Source of the DNA: Prevotella sp. tc2-28
GTDB taxonomy: Bacteria; Bacteroidota; Bacteroidia; Bacteroidales; Bacteroidaceae
Assembly (NCBI RefSeq): GCF_900107705.1
Contig: NZ_FNRE01000008.1
Location: 1 to 64,000, forward strand
Direction of reading: 5' to 3'
DNA: 64,000 nucleotides
Shown one piece after another: positions 1 to 7,344 of this stretch. The stretch's first letter is position 1. Each line of letters opens with the position of its first letter. Both the position numbers and the translations under genes were made by a program. The notes under the pieces are model-generated. The model saw only the letters and a list, made by a program, of their open reading frames with translations, searched no databases and was not told the origin of the DNA.

Positions 1-6
1 AGGGAG

Positions 7-63
7 ACGGGAGGGATGTTTGTTTTCCCTCCCGTCCGTGAACCCCAGTAAATAAAGGGGTTC
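7..63. repeat. two adjacent hairpins at the window edge
   Basis: Positions 7-15 (ACGGGAGGG) pair perfectly with 27-35, giving a 9-bp stem with an 11-nt loop. Positions 40-46 (GAACCCC) pair with 57-63 around a 10-nt AT-rich loop. No long T-run follows either one. They may be terminators or part of an extragenic repeat that begins before the window. No gene was seen between 1 and 332 apart from these hairpins and the repeat at 155-288. Confidence 0.5.
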
Positions 64-154
64 CGAGCGAAAAAGGGAGGAAGGGAGGGTAAAATCGAAA
101 AAACTATTTTTTGGGGGTGCGAATAAGGTACGGTTATTGACAGATAAGGGACGG

Positions 155-288
155 TTATTACAAAATAACCCAAGGTTATGGGGAGATAACCTTGGGTATT
201 AATGGTAGCCGGGAGTCCGTAGGCTTCGGACTCTCAGTCCGACCCGTTCGGACTGGCAGTCCGTCGGGACGGACTAAATATTAGCCAA
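155..288 (+). repeat. 134-bp hairpin-rich repeat, copy A
   Basis: By eye this segment matches 14306-14439 over 134 bp with no gaps and about 8 mismatches, in the same orientation. A weaker match extends about 11 bp further left (ATAAGG in both). It contains a 12-bp stem (ACCCAAGGTTAT with ATAACCTTGGGT) followed by three consecutive stems built on AGTCCG/CGGACT. It lies just downstream of the last gene of the sus operon, so its hairpins could end that transcript. It looks like a REP/MITE-type extragenic element. The source family was not recognised. Confidence 0.85.
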
Positions 289-332
289 TAACGGATCATT
301 ACCTGTCTGCTATTCCAGATACGCTGATTCTT

Positions 333-2240
333 TTACCTAATGACATACTTCTTTCCACCCCGGATGTAAATGCCCTTCGAAAGTGACGTAGCGGATGCTG
401 CCGTAGCAACTTTGCAGCCGCTGAGATCGTAGAAGTCTCCACTCGCTTCTAACCTCTCAACACTTAACTTCTGTATGCCGGTAGTGGTGATGACCTGCGT
501 GGGCGTGTTGTTGCCCTCGACATAGTAGCCGTGGTTGACAAAGTTGACGCCATCGTAAATCTTGTTGTTGCCGCCATTGTAGGAGATAATCAGGTTGGCA
601 GGTGCCTCACTTACCTTTGTAAAGGTATATTTGTATATGTTGCTACCTGTGTCGGTCTGTCCCATCAGCGTCATGGCATCGCCGGGCCAAGAGGTATTGA
701 TGCAGTAGGCCTCGCCACCGCCCAAGTCGCCCCATGCCCAGACGGCGTAGTCGCGCTCGGTAGCAGTCTCGAAGAAAACACTGATTTCGTCAGCGGTCTC
801 CAGTGTGGGTGTATAGACCTCGGGAGCTGGCAGTTCTTCCTCAGGATAGGAACCACAGACAAAGACGCGGTAGCCCTTGGCCTCAAGGCTGATACTCTGT
901 GTGACCGAAAAATATTGTGTCTTACGGCTGACCCCCTGGGCAATGGTTTCGCTGTTAAGCCACAGGCTCCAGGCTCCTGCGGTCATTCCTGTGAGCGTAG
1001 CGGAAGTTTGAGTAGTCGCCATGTTGAGCACGACCAGTACCTCGCTGTCGCCAGACTTGCGGGTGTAGGCCAGCACGTTGGCATTGGCCGGACTGATAGT
1101 AACCCAGTTGACGCCCACCTTGTCGCCCAGAGCTGGCACGGCATGCTTCAGCGCGGTGAGCGTGCGGATGGTGTGGTGCATCTTGGCGTCCTTAGTGCTC
1201 CAATTGATTTTAGCATCGGTGAAATAGTCGAGTACTTGATTGCCACCGACCTCCTGACCATTATAGATGAGAGGCATGCCGTAGAGAGTATACGCCAGCA
1301 CGGTGAGCGGATAGCGGTTTTGGCCGTACTTCTCGGTCAGCGTCTTCTTGCTCTCGTTGTAGTTCTGGTCGTGGTTAGTCAAATAGAGCATCCGACCGAA
1401 CGACACGCCACTGGAGGCGTTGAGCATGGTGTTGGCATTGGCCTTCAGCGTGGCGGCATAAACACCATTGCTGCCATAGTTGACCAGACTGCTCTGGTAG
1501 CCCCAGGCATAGTCGTAGTCGAAGCCTGCAGTCTTCAGGCGCGTCACGTCCTGTGCAATATCCGCCTCACCAAGGAAAGTGATGGTCTTGCCAGCCTTGT
1601 AGCCCTTGATGTCAGGGATGGCAGCTTGCCAGTAGGTGACGGGAATTTCCTTACTGCTGATATAGTCGCAGCGGAAGCCGTCGACATCGGTCTGGTCAAT
1701 CCAGAACTTTAGACAGTCTGTCATGGCTTTCTGCAAGTCGGCATTGTCATAGTTCAGCTGGTAGACATCACTGTAGTTGTTGGGGTGAACCATCTGTCCA
1801 CTTCCATTTTTCTTGTAGTATTCAGGATGGGAGGTCACCCAGGTGGCATTGGTAGCCGTATGGTTAGGCACCCAGTCGAGCCACACCTGCATATGAAGAT
1901 TGTGAGCAGCCGTCACCAGACTCCTGAGGTCGGCGATGGTGCCATAGTTGGGATTAGTCTGTTGGAAATCGGTGGGAGCATAGGGGCTGTTGATGCCTCC
2001 CCCACGCGGATAGACGGGCATCAGCCAAAGGATGTCGACACCCAGCGTCTTCAGTTCACCCAGTTTCTGCTGGGCAGCAGCGAACGTTCCCTCAGTGGTA
2101 AAGGCACCGACGTTCATTTCGTAAATGACCTGATGGCCTGCTTCATTCTTGGCGGCGGCTGAGTTGATGTCATCAACATAGTCAGCAGCCAGCATCTGCA
2201 TAGGCAGCAGTGCAAAGAGATAAATAAGAATTCTTTTCAT
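333..2240 (-). CDS. secreted GH13 alpha-amylase with starch-binding module and C-terminal tag
   Basis: 635 aa. A signal peptide (about residues 1-19) has no lipobox cysteine, so the protein is exported rather than lipid-anchored. The GH13 barrel carries the expected catalytic triad: nucleophile D192 in DGFRCDY, acid/base E225 in FLGEAD, and D291 in LTNHDQ. After the barrel (about residue 480 on) comes a CBM26-like module (AWGDLGG ... SWPGD ... NLIISYNGG), like those in the nearby starch-binding lipoprotein. The end (YDLSGCKV ... GIYIRGGKKYVIR) matches a tag shared by three other exported proteins in this window and resembles a type IX secretion sorting domain. It is the last gene of the sus operon, 110 bp after another GH13 gene. 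Role: cutting alpha-1,4 glucans outside the cytoplasm. Confidence 0.9.
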   Translation of the reverse strand: MKRILIYLFALLPMQMLAADYVDDINSAAAKNEAGHQVIYEMNVGAFTTEGTFAAAQQKLGELKTLGVDILWLMPVYPRGGGINSPYAPTDFQQTNPNYGTIADLRSLVTAAHNLHMQVWLDWVPNHTATNATWVTSHPEYYKKNGSGQMVHPNNYSDVYQLNYDNADLQKAMTDCLKFWIDQTDVDGFRCDYISSKEIPVTYWQAAIPDIKGYKAGKTITFLGEADIAQDVTRLKTAGFDYDYAWGYQSSLVNYGSNGVYAATLKANANTMLNASSGVSFGRMLYLTNHDQNYNESKKTLTEKYGQNRYPLTVLAYTLYGMPLIYNGQEVGGNQVLDYFTDAKINWSTKDAKMHHTIRTLTALKHAVPALGDKVGVNWVTISPANANVLAYTRKSGDSEVLVVLNMATTQTSATLTGMTAGAWSLWLNSETIAQGVSRKTQYFSVTQSISLEAKGYRVFVCGSYPEEELPAPEVYTPTLETADEISVFFETATERDYAVWAWGDLGGGEAYCINTSWPGDAMTLMGQTDTGSNIYKYTFTKVSEAPANLIISYNGGNNKIYDGVNFVNHGYYVEGNNTPTQVITTTGIQKLSVERLEASGDFYDLSGCKVATAASATSLSKGIYIRGGKKYVIR

Positions 2241-2350
2241 TGTTTGTCGTATCTTTTTAAAAGCGGGTGGCCGTTCTTCCCAGAGCAGCCAGCCCGAATG
2301 TCGTTAAAATTTTAACTCTAACAAACAGTAATTTTCTGATGAAGCAATGA

Positions 2351-3736
2351 TTACTGTTTTACGTAAACTACAAAGCCCTTGGCGTCGAGTTCGACGGGGA
2401 CTTCCGTATCAAGTGTGACGTCGGTGGCTGAAGGACCGTCAGCGATGGTCTTGCTGTTGAGCCACTGCGTATATTTACCCGCTGCAAAGGCATCGCAACG
2501 AAGGGTAACGGGGGCGGTTCCGAGGTTCAGGAATACGAGCACGGGACCGCGCTGATAGGCCAGCACCTGGGGGCAGTCGGTGGCGACATATTCCACAGGA
2601 GCATCGGCAGCCAGCGAGGGCTGTGTGTGGTGGAGTGCCACGAGGGTGCGCACGGTGTGCTGCATCTTACGGTCGATGCGGTCCCACTTCACCTTGCCGT
2701 CGGTAAAGTAGTTCAACGTGTCGGGGTCGCCAATCTCCTGTCCCTGATAGAGCAGCGGCATACCGGTAAAGGTGAATTCCAGCACGGTGAGCAGGTAGCG
2801 GTTGTCGCCATAGAAATCCTTCAGCGTGTGACCACCGTCGTTGTAGTTCTGGTCGTGGTTGGTGAGATAGACCATGCGGCGGTTCTTGATAGCCTTCGAC
2901 GCCTCCAGCAACTTGTCGCAGAGCATCCTCAGCGTGTCGGCACTGTCGCTGTTCTTGAATTTCCAAGCCAGTGCACCCTGGAAGTCCCAGGCGTAGTCAT
3001 AGTCGAATCCGCAGGAGTCGATGCGGATATTCTCCGGGTTGCTGATATCGGTCTCGCTGAGGAATTCGATTGGTCGTTTGGCACTCATGCTCTTCAGTTC
3101 GGCAATGATGTTCTGCCAGTAGCTGACAGGGATGGTAGGACTGCTGACATAGTCGCAGCGGAAGCCGTCGACATCGCATTCGTTAATCCAGAAACGCAGG
3201 GCATCGTTCATGGTGCTGACGAGTCCTTCGTCCTGATAGTTCAGTTCGTAGACATCGCCCCAGCCATGGGGGTGAATCATCTGCCCCTTGCTATCCTTGG
3301 TGAAGTATTCTGGATGCTCTGTCACCCAGGGGTTCTCCACGGCCACATGGTTAGGCACCCAGTCGAGCCACACCTTCATGCCACGCTCATGAGCAGCGGC
3401 CACGAAAGCCTTCAGATCGGCTACCGTACCGTATGCAGGATTTACCTGCTGGAAGTCCATCGAGGCGTAAGGGCTGTGCATCATCGCGCCACGTGGATAG
3501 ATGGGCATCAGCCAGAGGATATCCACACCAAGGGTGTCCAGCCGTGCCAACTGCCCTTCGGCAGCCTTGAAGGTTCCCTCTGGGGTGAAGGCACCCACGT
3601 TGAGTTGGTAGATGATGCGGTTCTCCTGTGAAACAGGCTTAGTACCATCAACCGAGAACGCACCCTTCCCTGGGCCGCAGGCTGCCAGAAGCAGCGCTGC
3701 GACGAGGGTCAGGATTGACAATAAGTTTTTATTCAT
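2351..3736 (-). CDS. susG: GH13 alpha-amylase lipoprotein (SusG-like)
   Basis: 461 aa. The lipoprotein signal ends at LLAAC with C20 as the lipidated residue. The GH13 catalytic residues are D195 (DGFRCDY), E228 (FLSETD) and D295 (LTNHDQ). There is no starch-binding module, unlike the longer paralogue that follows it. It is co-directional with the starch-binding lipoprotein, whose stop lies 6 bp upstream, and takes the SusG position in the operon. In Bacteroides SusG is a surface amylase that makes oligosaccharides for SusCD. No clear acidic lipoprotein-export signal follows the cysteine (CGPGKG), so surface exposure is inferred from position. It is shorter than Bacteroides SusG, which has an inserted CBM58. 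Confidence 0.88.
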   Translation of the reverse strand: MNKNLLSILTLVAALLLAACGPGKGAFSVDGTKPVSQENRIIYQLNVGAFTPEGTFKAAEGQLARLDTLGVDILWLMPIYPRGAMMHSPYASMDFQQVNPAYGTVADLKAFVAAAHERGMKVWLDWVPNHVAVENPWVTEHPEYFTKDSKGQMIHPHGWGDVYELNYQDEGLVSTMNDALRFWINECDVDGFRCDYVSSPTIPVSYWQNIIAELKSMSAKRPIEFLSETDISNPENIRIDSCGFDYDYAWDFQGALAWKFKNSDSADTLRMLCDKLLEASKAIKNRRMVYLTNHDQNYNDGGHTLKDFYGDNRYLLTVLEFTFTGMPLLYQGQEIGDPDTLNYFTDGKVKWDRIDRKMQHTVRTLVALHHTQPSLAADAPVEYVATDCPQVLAYQRGPVLVFLNLGTAPVTLRCDAFAAGKYTQWLNSKTIADGPSATDVTLDTEVPVELDAKGFVVYVKQ

Positions 3737-3742
3737 ACCTCA

Positions 3743-5464
3743 TTAATTTGCGGTGAACGAATAACTCTGGTTGGCTACAACCTGCGAGATGTCCTGCTGT
3801 ACACCGTCGCCCTCGCCGTTGAGGATGAGGTTGTAGGTGCCGCCGTCGTTGGGCAGGGGGAACACCAGTATGCCGTTCTCGTTGCTGGTGGGCTTGATGC
3901 CGCGCCAGCCGCCATAGATCTCGCCATCGCCCCAGGCATAGAGCCGCGGGTCGGTGTAGCCGGCATTGTTCTGGATGGTCACCGTGTTGGCAGACTCCAC
4001 CCATGAGTCATTGACGTCGAAGAAATGGCTGCCTGCGGTTGATATGGCAGGACCGTCCTTCTGCGGACTTCCATTGTCATTCAGTATGAGGTTGTAGTTA
4101 CCGTTGGCGGGCAACTCAAAGAGGCACCAGCCGTTGTCGGTCGTCTTCACGGGAGCAGCACCAGGCCATCCGCCGCAGGCCTCACTGTCGCCATAGACAT
4201 AGAGATGCGGAGCGGCATAGCCAACGCTGTTCTTTACGGCAATGATAACCTTCTCGGCAACAGGCTGTGGCTCCGGATCAGGCGTGTCGCCACCCTCGCC
4301 GGGCTGATAGTCCTTGTCGATCACTTCATACCCACCATCGTAGATACGGATGTAGATGTCGTGGTCGATGGTGAAGTTCAGGTCGCCACCTTCCCACTGC
4401 ACACCATTGTTGTTATTATTGGGTATGAGGTTAACGTTCAGACCGGTTCTGCTCTCGCCGAGGTCGAAATAGACATACTCATTGCCATTGATGACCTGTG
4501 TACCGGTGGGAGCCATACCGGGCCAGCCGCCAAACAGGTCGTTGGCATCGCTAAGGCCGTCGCCCCAGGCATAGAGCGCCAGGTCAGTCTGGCTCGACTG
4601 GTTCAGGACGAACAGTGCATAGCCGTCGTGTGCCACGCCCTCCGGTTCGCCGATTTCCTCGACGCCGTCGGCAGTAACACGCAGGTAGATGTTGCGGTCG
4701 ATGGTGAAGTTGTAATTATCCAACTGTATACCGGCACCGCCGTTGTTGAAGATGAGGTTCTCGTTCAGACCGGTATTGGCCTCACCGAAGTCGAAGTACT
4801 TCCAGACGACACCGCCATGCTTCCACGTACCGGTAACCTCCATACCGGGCCAGCCGCCATTGAGGTCGTTCACGTCGCCCCACATATACATGGTGAGTGT
4901 CTCCCAGCCCGTCTGGTCGTCCACATAGACGCAGAAACCATCGTGCTTAGGCTCCGGAGCCTCGCCGCCCTGCCAGTAGTAAGCCTCCCAGCGCTGTCCC
5001 CAGATATTGGTGAACGTGCCCACTCCGGGATTGTCGTTATGCACGGCACCAGCTCCCGTGAGGGTATACTCCTGTCCCTGTGAGACGGAATAGAAGCGGA
5101 AACCGTCGGCCAGTGTCTTGCCGTCGACGAAGCTTTTGGGGTCGAGATAGATGCCCCACTTGGCATTGCTCTTCTCAGCCTTTACTAGTTTATAGGCCTC
5201 GTCAAGGGTAGGCTCTTCGTAGTTGCCCTCCTCGTCGGGCGTCAGCGCATTGCCATTGAACGGGCCGATGATGTACACCTCCTCTTCGACCGTAGTGCCG
5301 AAGGGAGCAATGAATTCCAGCAGGATGCGGTCGGCTCGCGTCTCAAACTGCTGTCGCTCGTGGTCAAACACGATGTCGTCGTTGCTCTTGCAACTGCTTA
5401 TCACTCCCGTCAGGGCAAGCAGTGCGAGGAACAGACTATATATTTTCTTATTCATAAACTTCAC
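3743..5464 (-). CDS. starch-binding outer-membrane lipoprotein, SusE/SusF position, four CBM modules
   Basis: 573 aa. The lipobox cysteine is C25, followed by KSNDD, which resembles the Bacteroidetes surface-export signal. An N-terminal SusE-type domain (about residues 30-170) is followed by four tandem modules sharing a pattern: W/Y-GD, then GGWPG, then NLI.NN.G. The first two modules are longer (about 100 aa) and the last two shorter (about 80 aa). The fourth has GGWRG instead of GGWPG. The motif resembles CBM26-type starch-binding modules. It lies between susD and the GH13 lipoprotein, so it probably replaces both SusE and SusF as the surface glucan-binding protein. The start could also be the Met at 5455. 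Confidence 0.85.
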   Translation of the reverse strand: MKFMNKKIYSLFLALLALTGVISSCKSNDDIVFDHERQQFETRADRILLEFIAPFGTTVEEEVYIIGPFNGNALTPDEEGNYEEPTLDEAYKLVKAEKSNAKWGIYLDPKSFVDGKTLADGFRFYSVSQGQEYTLTGAGAVHNDNPGVGTFTNIWGQRWEAYYWQGGEAPEPKHDGFCVYVDDQTGWETLTMYMWGDVNDLNGGWPGMEVTGTWKHGGVVWKYFDFGEANTGLNENLIFNNGGAGIQLDNYNFTIDRNIYLRVTADGVEEIGEPEGVAHDGYALFVLNQSSQTDLALYAWGDGLSDANDLFGGWPGMAPTGTQVINGNEYVYFDLGESRTGLNVNLIPNNNNNGVQWEGGDLNFTIDHDIYIRIYDGGYEVIDKDYQPGEGGDTPDPEPQPVAEKVIIAVKNSVGYAAPHLYVYGDSEACGGWPGAAPVKTTDNGWCLFELPANGNYNLILNDNGSPQKDGPAISTAGSHFFDVNDSWVESANTVTIQNNAGYTDPRLYAWGDGEIYGGWRGIKPTSNENGILVFPLPNDGGTYNLILNGEGDGVQQDISQVVANQSYSFTAN

Positions 5465-5501
5465 TGTTTATTGGTTATTATCCTATTGTTGACAGGTTGT
5501 T

Positions 5502-7322
5502 TTACTTATATGCTGGGTTCTGAATGAGACCCGGATTGACGGAGATGGCCGTCTGCGGCAACGGATACCACTCGAATTTGCGGTCGCGCTTGGCAGGCAG
5601 GCTGACACCATCCTCCGTGGCTCGTCCCCAGAACCACCACTGGCCCTGTGTGAACTTGTCGAAGCGGCGCAGGTCGGTACGACGGCGGTTGCCCTCGCCC
5701 AGGTATTCCTTACCCCACTCAGAAAGCATCCAGTCCATGTCGAAGGCCGTGAAGCCTGGTCCGGGAATGCTCAGTGCACTGGTGCGGTCGCCGGTCTTGA
5801 AGTAACGCTGGCGTACGGCATCGACATACTCCTTGGCGACATTACCATTACCCTTGCGCATCTCGCACTCGGCGATGTTATAGTAGACCTCAGCCAGGCG
5901 GAACTGTACGTCGTCGATAGACTTGAAGCCTTCGCTGGCATCAGCGGGATAGAGCGGATACTTCACCAGACGGATACCCGAGTTATTCTCGCCCCAGCGC
6001 GGACTCATCACGGTCTCCAGGTCTCTTCCCACATTCAGGAAGGTGCCCAACTGGTCGACATAATCCAAGTCCTGTCCTTTGCGCTCGGCGTCAGACGCCA
6101 TCGGTTCGCCCGTACCGAAATTGGCACGTATCAGACCTTTCAGGAACATGCCCGGTCCGTGTGTCTTGGTAGACGTGTCGTAGACATAGTTCTGCTTTCG
6201 GATGTCACGGTCGTCGAAGCGCTCATAGGGAGCACCCAACTTGTCACCATAGTCACCCAGGAAGCACTTGGCACCAATCGTACCACCACCGGGCAACACC
6301 GTTCCTGAGTTGTCGTACGACGGAACCAGACAGACACAGTTCCAGCCACCGATGCCGTCGTATTTCTGTCCAAAATACTGCTCGTAGTCCAAGGGCATGC
6401 CTACCATGGTGCGCACGTTCGAGATGGCATTGGCAGCACCCTGTCCGTCCTCACAAGCCAGTGCGAACACCACCTCAGGACTCTTCACGTTGTCGATACT
6501 GTAGAGGTTACGATAGTTGCTGTCAAGATCATAGTTGCCATATTTGCCGTTGAGGATCTCCTTCGACAGCGCCTCGCACTCGTCGTAGTGCTTCTCGCCG
6601 ATGAACACCTCAGCATTCAGCAGCAGACGCGCCTTCAGCATGCGGTTCATGGCCTGGTTGGCACGGTTCACCATCGAGTGGTTGGCATCGTCCTGAGCCA
6701 GAGCGCCGACAGTCTCGTCCAGTTCGGTGGCAATGAAATCGTAGATCTTCCGGCAAGAGGTGTCCCAGTCAGGATCAGCCGTTCCAGGCACCTCACTGCC
6801 TGCCGACGTGTTCAAGGGCAGTGCACCGCCCCAGAGCTCGAAGATGCAGTAGTAGTTCCAGGCACGCAGTGTGCGAACCTCAGCCACATACTGAGCCAGT
6901 TTCTCATTACTCATGCCGATGCTTGCCGCGCTCAGTCCCTGCAGGTCGTTCAGCAGCAGGTTAGCCAGTCCGATACCCGTCCATGAGTTGTTCCATGCCT
7001 CGCGGATAATCGTCGTCTCGGAAGTCCAGTTGTGCCACGACAACACCGTCTTCATGGCCTCGTCCCATCCCCACAGGCCACCATTCCATACGCGCCACGT
7101 AATCTGGTCGGCAGGATATTCAGAGAGGTGGAAGAAATTCTCACCGGCCAGTGTCGACGACATCTGACCATAGATGGCAGCCAGGGCACCCTTCACACTC
7201 GCCTCGTTCTGGTAGTAGACACCAGCGTCGATGCGGTCGTAGACTTTCTCGTCCAGGTTGGTACATGCCGTCATGCCCATACCCATAGCCATCGCTATAA
7301 TGCTATATTTTATTGCTTTCAT
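5502..7322 (-). CDS. susD: SusD-like starch-binding lipoprotein
   Basis: 606 aa. The lipoprotein signal ends MGMTAC with C20. It has the helical TPR-like SusD fold pattern and the usual family features: RxLRAWNYY-like segment (VRTLRAWNYYCIFELWGG), a late FRLAEVYYNIAECEMRKGN segment, and a C-terminal EWGKEYLGEGNRRRTDLRRFD region ending in YPLPQTAI.VNPGLIQN. It is the surface lid of the SusC transporter and caps the barrel when glucan is bound. It starts 22 bp after susC ends, the usual SusCD arrangement. The length is slightly above the usual 550 aa. Confidence 0.96.
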   Translation of the reverse strand: MKAIKYSIIAMAMGMGMTACTNLDEKVYDRIDAGVYYQNEASVKGALAAIYGQMSSTLAGENFFHLSEYPADQITWRVWNGGLWGWDEAMKTVLSWHNWTSETTIIREAWNNSWTGIGLANLLLNDLQGLSAASIGMSNEKLAQYVAEVRTLRAWNYYCIFELWGGALPLNTSAGSEVPGTADPDWDTSCRKIYDFIATELDETVGALAQDDANHSMVNRANQAMNRMLKARLLLNAEVFIGEKHYDECEALSKEILNGKYGNYDLDSNYRNLYSIDNVKSPEVVFALACEDGQGAANAISNVRTMVGMPLDYEQYFGQKYDGIGGWNCVCLVPSYDNSGTVLPGGGTIGAKCFLGDYGDKLGAPYERFDDRDIRKQNYVYDTSTKTHGPGMFLKGLIRANFGTGEPMASDAERKGQDLDYVDQLGTFLNVGRDLETVMSPRWGENNSGIRLVKYPLYPADASEGFKSIDDVQFRLAEVYYNIAECEMRKGNGNVAKEYVDAVRQRYFKTGDRTSALSIPGPGFTAFDMDWMLSEWGKEYLGEGNRRRTDLRRFDKFTQGQWWFWGRATEDGVSLPAKRDRKFEWYPLPQTAISVNPGLIQNPAYK

Positions 7323-7344
7323 AACTTGATCTGTTCAGTTTTAA

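Noticed and set aside
531..1712. 393-codon open frame on the plus strand, and a similar one at 2627-3631
   Set aside because: Both are antisense to well-supported GH13 genes.
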